From: a virus
Virus record (IMG/VR): IMGVR_UViG_3300008259_005567
Span: 1 to 24,934 of that record
Length of the DNA: 24,934 bases
Reading direction: 5' to 3' (one strand)
Made by a program: the position numbers and the translations under genes. Each line of letters starts with the position of its first letter. Within the stretch, counting starts at the first letter, position 1. Shown here piece by piece: positions 15,595 to 22,992 of this stretch. Under the pieces are notes generated by a model. That model made no database searches. It saw nothing but the letters and a program-made list of their open reading frames with translations, and was not told the DNA's origin.

Positions 15595-16020
15595 CTAATC
15601 AATTAAAGAATATATTCCACGATATACTGTTTTTTGATCATTTCCTAAATATCTATCTCCAAATGGATCAAGTCCAACTGAAGAGTTATTACCTATATAA
15701 ATAGATGGATATGATGGGCTTCCACTTATAGAAACCTGACCTTTTGGATTACTCTGATCGTTTATATCAAAATTACAATTTACCTTATCATTTTTTAAAA
15801 TAGATCCTAAATAAGGACATTCTACTGGCTCAACTACCATATTTAGTGCTTCAATGTTATCTTGAATAACAGATTCTTGGTCTGCTTTTTCTACATTTTC
15901 AACTGGAGTCATAATAGACATAGCAGTCTGTTCTGTATCTTTTACAATACCTCCGGCACATTTGCAGCCTTTTGTAATTGGAAGTCCAAATGGACAGCTA
16001 TTTAAAGAGCCTACGATCAA
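15595..16020 (-). CDS. Cys-containing hypothetical protein, TTG start (141 aa)
   Basis: The start is TTG at 16018-16020, six bases after a strong AGGAGA; the first ATG in frame lies 33 codons further in and has no comparable site. The protein holds two Cys clusters: C9, C19 and C21 (CPFGLPITKGCKCAGG), and C68 and C82 (ECPYLG ... KVNCNF), which together could bind a metal ion. The C-terminal half (95-141) is Gly/Ser/Tyr-rich and beta-like (SISGSPSYPSIYIGNNSS). No family is recognised. It sits between a CCA-adding-type enzyme and the acidic 337-aa protein. Confidence 0.8.
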   Translation of the reverse strand: MIVGSLNSCPFGLPITKGCKCAGGIVKDTEQTAMSIMTPVENVEKADQESVIQDNIEALNMVVEPVECPYLGSILKNDKVNCNFDINDQSNPKGQVSISGSPSYPSIYIGNNSSVGLDPFGDRYLGNDQKTVYRGIYSLID

Positions 16021-16049
16021 AGTTAATCTCCTGAATTGATCTAAAGTTA

Positions 16050-16835
16050 TTAGTATACTCTGTTTTTATTTAAATCAAGATACTTTGTAATAAGATTATT
16101 TTCCAATACTGCATCTTTAAATTTTCCAATTAATGGAACATTTTTAAACAAACCTGTTTCAATAAGATTGTTTAATAAAGATTCTGCTTTTAAATCTATA
16201 ATTTTATCAATTTCATGAATTATATAAGTATCTGATATTAAAGGATTCTTAGTTGAAAAAATATTATTGTTTTCTAGTATATGATCTATAATACTTCCAT
16301 CAATATTGAGGTTTAGTTTGGATGCAAAAATAACGGCCCTATACGCTCTTCTTGGGTCATCACTAAATGATATTTCAGGATTAGATATACATTTTATTAT
16401 TTTATTATTGCAATCTTTTATGCCCATATTTAATGGATCAATTATTTCATCATTAAACATACTTTTATGCATTGTGTTAATCGTAAAGTCTCTACTTATA
16501 ACTTCATAATATTTTTTATCAGAATATTTTTTATCTTTAAAAAAATCTACTGCAGCACTGGATATAAAGTTGCTTGAAAAATCTAAATCGGGCCCTGTAT
16601 CAAGATAGCCAGTGACATGTAAATCACCAAATATTTTATAAAAAATATTTAAATCAATACAAAAACCTATAGCAAGTCTTGTTATATCAGAATCATTTGT
16701 TGTTAAATCTATATCCCTTGGAATCTCGCCTATATTTAAAACAATGCTTCTTGGCACTCCACCAACAATGAGTGGAGGTCTTATGTGGTTATCTCTAGAA
16801 AATTTAAGAATCTTCTCAGCTATTGCTTGATCCAT
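16050..16835 (-). CDS. CCA-adding / poly(A) polymerase-type nucleotidyltransferase (261 aa)
   Basis: This looks like a class II tRNA nucleotidyltransferase or bacterial poly(A)-polymerase head and neck, which add CCA or A to RNA 3' ends. The nucleotidyltransferase signature is at residues 23-44: IVGGVPRSIV (the usual GG-x-V-R-D, here with Ser in place of the final Asp), then PRDIDLTT with the two metal-binding Asp (41 and 43). A third acid is probably in GPDLDF (83-85). The template motif SRDFTINTM is at 114-122, and DDPRRAYRAVIFASKL, matching the family's 'EDPLRilRaiRFAakl', is at 159-174. The C-terminal body and tail domains of cellular enzymes are largely absent (261 aa rather than about 400). 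The ATG shares one base with the TAA of the 455-aa gene, behind GGTGAG. Substrate is unknown; phage tRNA repair or end-marking is possible. Confidence 0.85.
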   Translation of the reverse strand: MDQAIAEKILKFSRDNHIRPPLIVGGVPRSIVLNIGEIPRDIDLTTNDSDITRLAIGFCIDLNIFYKIFGDLHVTGYLDTGPDLDFSSNFISSAAVDFFKDKKYSDKKYYEVISRDFTINTMHKSMFNDEIIDPLNMGIKDCNNKIIKCISNPEISFSDDPRRAYRAVIFASKLNLNIDGSIIDHILENNNIFSTKNPLISDTYIIHEIDKIIDLKAESLLNNLIETGLFKNVPLIGKFKDAVLENNLITKYLDLNKNRVY

Positions 16836-18202
16836 TACTCACCAGCTTCTACCAATGATTCCTCGCCGTCTGCTGGCTTTGGAACTTCTGGATTTTTAGC
16901 AGCTTCCTCTTCCTGAGTTTTGGCTGGACCGCCAGATTCAATTAGCATCTTGGCATTTGCTAGCTGACCCATCATCTTGGTTACACGTGTTAGTGCATAT
17001 GAATAACCGTCAATTAGCTTACTTTGAGCTTCGGCTAATTCTGGAAACATTGCAGCAATACCAATCTTATCCAACATGATGTCGAACTCTGCTAGCAATC
17101 TTATAATTCTTCTATCTGATAACATTCCAGCTACTTCGTCAAGCTTTGATGCTGCATCATCTAGGTTTATATCACCAAAAAAATTATCATACTCTCCATC
17201 TTTTGGACCAGGAATTGGCTTAATATCTTTTAATGAAGCTGGTTCTACATCATCACCAGATGGTATCTTTGATTTTAGACCGCCCTCCTCTACAGGTGCC
17301 TCTGCGGATGGCTGAGGAGCCTGCGCTTGCTGGTCGCCAGGAGCTTGATTGACCGCCTCCGAAGCTACAGGTGCAGTCTCGGCTGCCTCAACTGACTCGG
17401 CCTGCTGTGTGGCATCCTGGGCGGTTTTAATCATGATATCTGACCCGGCATGAAGACCCATCTTTTTTAACTTATCTGCAAATTGATAAGTTAAATCAGC
17501 TGCGGTTGATGTAAGTCTTACCTCCATAATTTTATGGCTAAACTGAAGCAGAAGCTGTGCTAAATCAAGATATTGACTTGGAGTTAGATTTGATCCAGGT
17601 TCTCTTAGTAATCTATCCAACCTCCTACAAGCTTGGTGAACCTTATCCTTCCACATTTTAAGGTCCTCTCCATTATCTATTTTTCCAGAATCAACATCAG
17701 CCTTTTGAACAGCTGATGTAAAGCTGCTTCCAGGCAGGTCATAAGATTGGCTGTAATTATCTGCACTCTGACCTAGTCCGCCAGAGAATAAAGCTTTTTT
17801 CTTCATAATTTCTTCCTTTGATGCATATTTTGTATTTTCACCAGAATAATAAAATTTAAACCAATTTTTAAAGTCCATATCCTCTCCATTATCTTTGTTA
17901 AAAGATTGTGAGTAATGGTCAACTAAATTTAAAACAGGCTCTCCTGTTTTTTTATTATTCATATAAATTAAGTATACTGTATCAAGCCATTTATTTATAT
18001 CTACTTCTGACTTTTGTTCAGGCCCATATCCCACTGGATAAGCAACCTTTTTTATTTTTTTTGATTCAATATAATTGACAAGTGTCCAATAGTATGCATC
18101 ATTCAATGACTTTAAATTTCCATATGAGAAATTATCAGCTGTCTTTATACCAAGATCTCTTGAAGCCTTTTTTATCAAAAGTATTTCTGCTTTATTTTTC
18201 AT
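16835..18202 (-). CDS. Hypothetical modular protein with Gln/Ala/Pro linker (455 aa)
   Basis: The N-terminal half (1-262) is helical. It contains two loose repeats of a YSQS(F/Y) ... DNGED ... W pattern (about 97-115 and 150-186), and several K-x-A tripeptides (LIKKASRD, IKKVAYPVG, MKKKALFSG, MIKTAQDA). A helical hairpin TYQFADKLKKMGLHAGSDI lies at 238-256. A low-complexity Ala/Gln/Pro/Glu linker spans about 263-310, where local GC rises. A helical C-terminal domain follows (about 348-425, DDAASKLDEVAGMLSDRRI through QLANAKMLI), then an acidic tail. It overlaps the 89-aa gene by 11 nt, with GGAAAG before the ATG at 18202. No family is recognised. Modularity and K-x-A content resemble the other putative virion proteins here. 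Confidence 0.83.
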   Translation of the reverse strand: MKNKAEILLIKKASRDLGIKTADNFSYGNLKSLNDAYYWTLVNYIESKKIKKVAYPVGYGPEQKSEVDINKWLDTVYLIYMNNKKTGEPVLNLVDHYSQSFNKDNGEDMDFKNWFKFYYSGENTKYASKEEIMKKKALFSGGLGQSADNYSQSYDLPGSSFTSAVQKADVDSGKIDNGEDLKMWKDKVHQACRRLDRLLREPGSNLTPSQYLDLAQLLLQFSHKIMEVRLTSTAADLTYQFADKLKKMGLHAGSDIMIKTAQDATQQAESVEAAETAPVASEAVNQAPGDQQAQAPQPSAEAPVEEGGLKSKIPSGDDVEPASLKDIKPIPGPKDGEYDNFFGDINLDDAASKLDEVAGMLSDRRIIRLLAEFDIMLDKIGIAAMFPELAEAQSKLIDGYSYALTRVTKMMGQLANAKMLIESGGPAKTQEEEAAKNPEVPKPADGEESLVEAGE

Positions 18203-18461
18203 ATCTTTCCATTTGAGATTTTATTGAATCTTTTATCTGCTTTATAGCGGTAAACCATTCTGGATTATTATCCAATGATTGATTTTTAATATCATCTTCT
18301 AAAAATTCTATAAATCTTAAAAGCTTTCCAGACTTTAATAATTCTTTTCTAGAAAATCTAGATTGAGATTTTAAATTAGTTTGAATCCAATTAGAAAAAG
18401 ATACTGGACTGCTTAAATCTTCTAGCTTTAGTATTTTAAAAAGTCTTCCGTCAATCAACAT
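18192..18461 (-). CDS. Small hypothetical protein (89 aa)
   Basis: A short gene overlapping its upstream neighbour (230 aa) and downstream neighbour (455 aa) by 11 nt each, which argues that it is truly translated in a coupled operon. The product is mainly helical and charged (NWIQTNLKSQSRFSRKELLK, then LLRFIEFLEDDIKNQSLDNN), without Cys or membrane segments. No family is recognised. Confidence 0.8.
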   Translation of the reverse strand: MLIDGRLFKILKLEDLSSPVSFSNWIQTNLKSQSRFSRKELLKSGKLLRFIEFLEDDIKNQSLDNNPEWFTAIKQIKDSIKSQMERYEK

Positions 18462-19143
18462 CTATAATTTGCCTCCTTGTATCAATATCGTTAATTACAT
18501 CTAGTTGTTTCATCTTTGTGTTTAATTTTGTAACAAAGATAGATATTAATCTTGGATCCATTTCCCTTAGTACTTCCAAAATTGATTCTTTTAAAACTCT
18601 AGCATGTTCATTAATAACATTAATATTAATATTATGATCAATTCTTTGATCGGCAAAACCTTCAATATACTTCTTCCAATCTTGCATTAAGCTCTTCATA
18701 GTATTTATATACTCAATAAATATCTTATCTTCCTTAATGGAAGTACCTTGACCGCTCTCTAGAAGGTTATAGTAATATTCTATTCTTGAATTTATAAGTC
18801 TGTCCATTTCCAAAAGTCTTTTTGTTACATCTAATTCGGCAGATGCAATTTCCTCTATCTTTTCTTTGTAAGCATTTCTGCTTTGGACAATCATTTTTGT
18901 TTCTACTTCTTGAGTTCTTTTATCTATTTCTGCTTTTTTATTTTTAATATCATCTAAAACTTCACCCTTTAAATCTAAATTTTCTGATCTAAACTTTTGC
19001 AAAGTCATATATGATATATGAAGTCTTTTTGATCTTGGATATTTTTTTTCAAGCCAAAGTTCTACTTCTTTTACAGACTCTCCCTCTAGAAGCTTTTCTA
19101 TAATTTTTTCTTTATCAGGATGATTTAATACTTTTGAACTCAT
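18451..19143 (-). CDS. Possible terminase small subunit-like protein (230 aa)
   Basis: The N-terminal 55 residues look like a helix-turn-helix (KEKIIEKLLEGESVKEVELW, then RLHISYMTLQKFR). A long helical/coiled-coil stretch follows (60-170; many Glu, Lys and Arg, and RLLEMDRLINSRIEYYYNLL). The C-terminus is a short helical domain (LKESILEVLREMDPRLISIF). DNA-binding HTH followed by an oligomerising coiled coil is the usual plan of terminase small subunits, which recognise the packaging site and feed DNA to TerL. That is the reason for the tentative call. Against it, five genes lie between this gene and terL. The ATG at 19143 has AAGGA six bases upstream, immediately downstream of a strong terminator. 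Confidence 0.8.
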   Translation of the reverse strand: MSSKVLNHPDKEKIIEKLLEGESVKEVELWLEKKYPRSKRLHISYMTLQKFRSENLDLKGEVLDDIKNKKAEIDKRTQEVETKMIVQSRNAYKEKIEEIASAELDVTKRLLEMDRLINSRIEYYYNLLESGQGTSIKEDKIFIEYINTMKSLMQDWKKYIEGFADQRIDHNININVINEHARVLKESILEVLREMDPRLISIFVTKLNTKMKQLDVINDIDTRRQIIDVD

Positions 19144-19157
19144 AGTTTTCCTTAGTT

Positions 19158-19196
19158 AAAAAAAATGCTCATTTAGATTTTACTCTAAATGAGCAT
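19158..19196 (-). terminator. Strong intrinsic terminator between the 147-aa and 230-aa genes
   Basis: On the minus strand ATGCTCATTTAGA pairs perfectly with TCTAAATGAGCAT (13 bp) around a six-base loop and is followed by a run of seven or eight T. It starts 20 nt after the 147-aa stop. The next ribosome binding site (AAGGA) begins only a few bases after the T-run. Confidence 0.9.
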
Positions 19197-19215
19197 ATTA
19201 GTAATAAACTCTTGT

Positions 19216-19659
19216 TTAGTTTTTCGAGGCTATCTTAAATAGAACTCTGTCTATTTCCTCTGCTTCTTTATAAAGCCCCTTTTCATCTAGTAAATTTGCG
19301 ATATTTACCAAATCAGTTTGAAGATCAACAGTTCCACCTCTGAATACCCTTCCATCATCTGTTGTAAAGCCTTCATTATAATCATATGTCTTTTTTGTAT
19401 AAGGATTTTGAACAACGCCTGGTGAAACTCTAAGAGCCTGAACTCCTGGCATATCAGGTACATACCTAGTTGATAGAGTTCCTGGCTTTGTTTCAGTGGG
19501 CTTGTATGATTCTTTCTTTTCTGGAGTTAGACCATAAAGCTTTTCAGGAGGCTTTCCACCACGCTGTGCTAGATAGCTCTCTCTTGTATTATAATCTGTA
19601 ACTCCAGATTGAAAATGCTGAAAAATACCATGCTCATCTTTTAAAGCTTCTTTCTTCAT
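19216..19659 (-). CDS. Hypothetical protein with C-terminal helical hairpin (147 aa)
   Basis: The first 110 residues are Pro/Gly/Tyr/Thr-rich and likely extended (GLTPEKKESYKPTETKPG, PDMPGVQALRVSPGVVQNP). The last 30 residues form a helical hairpin (DLVNIANLLDEKGLYKEAEE then IDRVLFKIA), a motif that recurs in other proteins of this window. The ATG lies in an ATGA overlap with the stop of the 511-aa gene, so translation is coupled. A strong terminator follows 20 nt after its stop, making it the last gene of a 160/511/147-aa unit. No family is recognised. A small virion-associated or plug-like protein is a guess only. Confidence 0.82.
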   Translation of the reverse strand: MKKEALKDEHGIFQHFQSGVTDYNTRESYLAQRGGKPPEKLYGLTPEKKESYKPTETKPGTLSTRYVPDMPGVQALRVSPGVVQNPYTKKTYDYNEGFTTDDGRVFRGGTVDLQTDLVNIANLLDEKGLYKEAEEIDRVLFKIASKN

Positions 19660-21191
19660 GTTAATACAACCTTTGATGTATTGATTAATACACCTGCGCT
19701 TTGTGCCATAGCCTTTCTTAATGGAACTGGCCTTCCTTTATCATCAAAGTCAACCTTTGATGCTGGAAGTGCTAATTTTGGACAGTATGGTTCTACTGAA
19801 GTTTTGGTCCAGATTAGATCGCCATTCTTTAGAGCCTGCTTTATCATCTCATCTCTTTTGTCATTATTTGAAGCATGCTTTAGCAACTTTGAAAACTTAT
19901 CTAATGCGCCAAGAAATACTGAGCTGTCAAACTTTGCCTCAATTACAGATAGGGCATCTTCTGCTTGTTTTACATTATTTTTTGAAATACCATCAACAAT
20001 TCTGTCAATTAGTTGATCATATGATAGTCTGCTCATATTATCATGAGCTCTTGATATAAGTTCTGTTCCATCTGATTTTGCAGACTTAACAATCTTATTT
20101 AAGGTTTCAGAATTTAACTTGTAGATTTTGTCGCCAGATGTAAATGTTGATGGGATTAAAGGCCTTCCTGATGAGAACTCAATTGGAACAAGTATATCAA
20201 CTCTTCCATCTGCTGTTGGAATCTCTGCCTTTAGATTTAGATTTCTTTCGTCTGATGAGGAAACCTTTATCTGAGGATTTGCAACTCCCATACCCTTTAA
20301 TTCTACTTCTAAAACTCTAGAAGCAAGCTTTACTTGATCCTGAGAAAACTTGACTGCAGATGCCAAAATCTTATCTTCTAGATCTGCAAACTTCTCTAGT
20401 GCAGTTGGGACTATAACTGTATCTATTGTGTAATCATGTACAACTCTTTGCCCTTCAAATTTTGAAACAGATGCTTTCTTTTTAAAGTTTTGTTTATCCT
20501 TTAGATGTACATATAGATTTTCTTTGTTTAGCTTTATTAGCTTTTCATCTTGAATAAAATATTCAGGAATTGATGGCATTCCATTTGATAGCTGAACTGG
20601 AACTGATAAGTCCACCTGAGTGTGATCTGATGTATCTACTGATGCTTTACATAGTATAAAATGCTCATTGTGATGAACTGCCTTTACAGCTGTTGGCATG
20701 CATCCAAGAGAGTTTAGCTGAACTTTTGCAAATTTTTCAGCCTTCTTAATTGCATTATCTGAATGTGCAGAAAATGACTTTGCTTCTAGGGAAAATACTC
20801 CTGCAAACTCTTTTGAAGCTTCGCTATCTGAGCCTAGTCTTAGCATTCCTGTATCATATGGAATTCTTGCAGAAGACGCGTCCCTATCCACTGTTGCAGC
20901 CTTCTTCTCAAATATTAAATCATTAAGCTCTGCTCTAAATTTATCCCTACCGCCACCAAGTCCTGCTAGCTCATGATAAAGCTGTGTTAATTGTTTTTGA
21001 GTTACAAAAGGATTCTTTGATGCAGTTTTTGTAATTACATCTCTGTAATTTCCAATTACCTGATCACCAGGATTCTTTTCAGCAGCCTCTACAAGCCTAC
21101 CAATGACATAAGAAGTTGGAAATGTTTTTCCATTCTCAATGACATCTAAGGCCTTCTTTGCTTCTCTTACTATATTTTTAATATCTTTCAT
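19656..21191 (-). CDS. Hypothetical virion-module protein with duplicated domain (511 aa)
   Basis: The start ATG 21191 is behind AAGGAA. After a helical N-terminus (1-100), residues about 150-231 and 288-369 are two copies of the same alpha/beta domain. Each ends in a strand-turn set reading (Q/R)VD(L/I).VP(V/I)..S.G.P.IP..F.....K..KLN.E.L. The copies are 138 residues apart and well diverged. Between and around them lie K-x-A tripeptides (FEKKAATVD, FKKKASVSK, ITKTASKN). The C-terminal 130 residues are helical, then Pro/Asp/Lys-rich (KVDFDDKGRPVPLRKAM). No named family is recognised. Length, modularity and codon composition resemble the head proteins rather than the enzymes; it may be an abundant structural or internal protein. 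Confidence 0.87.
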   Translation of the reverse strand: MKDIKNIVREAKKALDVIENGKTFPTSYVIGRLVEAAEKNPGDQVIGNYRDVITKTASKNPFVTQKQLTQLYHELAGLGGGRDKFRAELNDLIFEKKAATVDRDASSARIPYDTGMLRLGSDSEASKEFAGVFSLEAKSFSAHSDNAIKKAEKFAKVQLNSLGCMPTAVKAVHHNEHFILCKASVDTSDHTQVDLSVPVQLSNGMPSIPEYFIQDEKLIKLNKENLYVHLKDKQNFKKKASVSKFEGQRVVHDYTIDTVIVPTALEKFADLEDKILASAVKFSQDQVKLASRVLEVELKGMGVANPQIKVSSSDERNLNLKAEIPTADGRVDILVPIEFSSGRPLIPSTFTSGDKIYKLNSETLNKIVKSAKSDGTELISRAHDNMSRLSYDQLIDRIVDGISKNNVKQAEDALSVIEAKFDSSVFLGALDKFSKLLKHASNNDKRDEMIKQALKNGDLIWTKTSVEPYCPKLALPASKVDFDDKGRPVPLRKAMAQSAGVLINTSKVVLT

Positions 21192-21201
21192 TTTTTATTC
21201 C

Positions 21202-21684
21202 TTATACAAACTTTTTAAGTTCTGGAAAGACATTTGTTAATGCTTCTGTCTTTAATTTTGATTGAGATTTGAAAACACCTTTTAAAAATTCTGGGTTTTC
21301 TTTTAACTCTTCTAAAACTGCACTTTTAAATGTGCCAACATCATTAGGTGAAAATCCAAAGCTATCAGATTCAAATTTGCAAATAGGAACATTTTTATAT
21401 GCCAATGTTACATTGTTTCCGTCGTAACTTGATGTGGCAGACCAGCTTCCGTCATCTTTTGTATCAAACTTAGGATCAGATGCTCTGACTAGGAATTTGG
21501 TTCCACCAACTTCTTCTACTTTCCACAATCCATCATATTGATCATTCATTACCTTATAAATATCAAAGGCTACCTTCTTGATTCCACCTTTTTCTGCCTC
21601 AGAAAAAGCTATCTTGTCAAGCTTGCTTACATCTTTTACTCTTGTTTTATATAAATTTATTAAAACGTTATCTAGATAGCTCAT
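21202..21684 (-). CDS. Hypothetical protein (160 aa)
   Basis: The N-terminal 50 residues are helical with two K-x-A motifs (LDKIAFSE, IKKVAFDI). A beta-rich domain follows (YDGLWKVEEVGGTKFLVRAS, DGNNVTLAYKNVPICKF), then a helical end (FKSAVLEELKENPEFLKGVF). The ATG at 21684 has a GGAG at rather long spacing. It is the first gene after the replication block and lies 11 nt ahead of the 511-aa gene, so it is probably co-transcribed with it. No family is recognised. Confidence 0.82.
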   Translation of the reverse strand: MSYLDNVLINLYKTRVKDVSKLDKIAFSEAEKGGIKKVAFDIYKVMNDQYDGLWKVEEVGGTKFLVRASDPKFDTKDDGSWSATSSYDGNNVTLAYKNVPICKFESDSFGFSPNDVGTFKSAVLEELKENPEFLKGVFKSQSKLKTEALTNVFPELKKFV

Positions 21685-21734
21685 ATATTATAGTGCTCCA
21701 AGAATGTTATTTTTTATTAATAGAAATAAAAATT

Positions 21735-22199
21735 TTACAACTCTATAGCTGAATTTAGAGTATCTTCTACTTCTGTATTATTTGCCTTTGATATTTCATC
21801 GAGTATTGAATTAATCTTTGGCTCTCCAGAGCAAATCTTTTTAAGCTTCTTAACAATACCTCCATATCTCTTTTTTTGATTTTTATAATCAATATTTCCA
21901 TGCATTGCTTTGTGAACTGCTGATTGAGTAATACCCAGATGATCGGCAATTTCATTTTGCGTCTTACCCATTAATCGCATGAATAAAATATTCTTTTGAT
22001 GGTCAGTAAGGTGGTCGCCATGGATAACTTCATATAGCTCTTCTAAAAGTTTTTCTTTTAAGTCCAAAACTGCTTCGCTGTATGAATTTTCTTGTAGAAT
22101 GGAGGAAATGCCTCTGTCACTTGAAAAGTTACTCAACTTTCCATAGTCAAAAGACACTTCTACGATTTTGTATTGATAAGAGTTGCTTTTATTTTTCAT
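21735..22199 (-). CDS. Sigma region 4-like helix-turn-helix regulator (154 aa)
   Basis: It is a putative transcription factor. Residues about 60-95 match the sigma-70 region 4 / HTH pattern: LTDHQKNILFMRLMG (helix), then KTQNEIADHLGITQSAVHKA, whose second helix would read DNA in the -35 area. No region 2 is present, so it is not a complete sigma factor. The C-terminus is basic (QKKRYGGIVKKLKKIC), then polar. The chosen start is ATG 22197-22199, in a TGATG overlap with the primase stop and behind AGAGG. An apparent extension to TTG 22205 is not needed. Its position between the replication block and the structural block suggests a role in switching transcription to late genes, which is inference. 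Confidence 0.78.
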   Translation of the reverse strand: MKNKSNSYQYKIVEVSFDYGKLSNFSSDRGISSILQENSYSEAVLDLKEKLLEELYEVIHGDHLTDHQKNILFMRLMGKTQNEIADHLGITQSAVHKAMHGNIDYKNQKKRYGGIVKKLKKICSGEPKINSILDEISKANNTEVEDTLNSAIEL

Positions 22200-22948
22200 C
22201 ACCAATCCTCTGGAATAATTTGTTTAAAATCTTGAAAAAAGGAATTTTTGTTATTTTTTGGGTTTGAAAAATACTCATCAACATCTTTGCTTCCATCAGG
22301 AACCTTTAGGAACCTTAATCTTATGCCTTTATTCAAAAATTTTGAGTATATTCTTTGTGCAGATTTTCTGCCAGCGTCATCTGAATCTAATATAAAAGTC
22401 ATCTTGTCACAATATTTTGCCAACTTATAAAAATGATACTGTGAGAAAGCAGTTCCGCATATTGCAACAGAGTTTAAAATTCCTCTTTGCGATAATGATA
22501 TCTGATCAAAGTATCCTTCTACTATATAGACATTGTTAGACTCTATAATTTGATTTTTTGCAAAATTCAATCCAAACAAGAAGTTTGCCTTTTTAAAAGA
22601 AGAGTTTTTATACTTTGGTATACCAAGATATGATCTTTCTCCTTCATCCAGCAAAGTCCTGCCACTAATCCCAACAGTTTCATTATACTCATTAATTAGT
22701 GGTATTATTAAATAAAAATAATCAGCAAAGTCACTATTCTTAAGACTGTTAATAATAGAATTTTTTAATAATTTCTCTTCATTTACATGTTCGACCAATT
22801 TTCCTATATTTTGTGGAAAGTATCCAAATTGATATTTGTTTATCAAATTCATACTAAGTCTTCTTTTTTTATAGAGATACTCTCTACACTTTTCTGAATT
22901 ATTAATGTTTGAGTGGCAAATTTCTACAAGTTTATTTAATTCATTCAT
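22199..22948 (-). CDS. DnaG-type primase core, TOPRIM (249 aa)
   Basis: It would make RNA primers for lagging-strand replication. The start is ATG 22946-22948; a longer frame from TTG 22996 would run through a hairpin terminator and is rejected. Residues 15-135 match the DnaG RNA-polymerase N-subdomain: 'KYQFGYFPQ' (38-46), a PLINEYNETVGISGRTL stretch (83-99), then KYKNSSFKKANFLFGLNFAK, equivalent to the family's 'KY.Ns.....F.K...lfGl..a'. The TOPRIM metal-binding sites are VEGYFD (Glu144) and LDSDDAG (Asp188, Asp190). The usual N-terminal CHC2 zinc domain and the C-terminal helicase-binding domain are both missing, leaving a bare catalytic core. A separate zinc-ribbon gene lies immediately upstream and could supply the template-recognition part in trans (inference). 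Confidence 0.87.
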   Translation of the reverse strand: MNELNKLVEICHSNINNSEKCREYLYKKRRLSMNLINKYQFGYFPQNIGKLVEHVNEEKLLKNSIINSLKNSDFADYFYLIIPLINEYNETVGISGRTLLDEGERSYLGIPKYKNSSFKKANFLFGLNFAKNQIIESNNVYIVEGYFDQISLSQRGILNSVAICGTAFSQYHFYKLAKYCDKMTFILDSDDAGRKSAQRIYSKFLNKGIRLRFLKVPDGSKDVDEYFSNPKNNKNSFFQDFKQIIPEDW

Positions 22949-22967
22949 TTTTGCACCATAAACGACA

Positions 22968-22990
22968 AAAGCCCGGAAAATCCGGGCTTT
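22968..22990 (-). terminator. GC-rich hairpin terminator between zinc-ribbon and primase genes
   Basis: AAAGCCCGGA and TCCGGGCTTT form a perfect 10-bp stem with a three-base loop, unusually GC-rich for this genome. The minus-strand 3' side continues as TTTTGTCGTTT, a weak U-tract, so termination may be partial. It begins 2 nt after the stop codon of the zinc-ribbon gene and ends 20 nt before the primase start. Confidence 0.75.
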
Positions 22991-22992
22991 AA

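Noticed and set aside
21767-21955. 62-aa frame inside the sigma-like gene
   Set aside because: It overlaps completely a gene with a clear HTH domain and has no ribosome binding site; it is a shadow frame.
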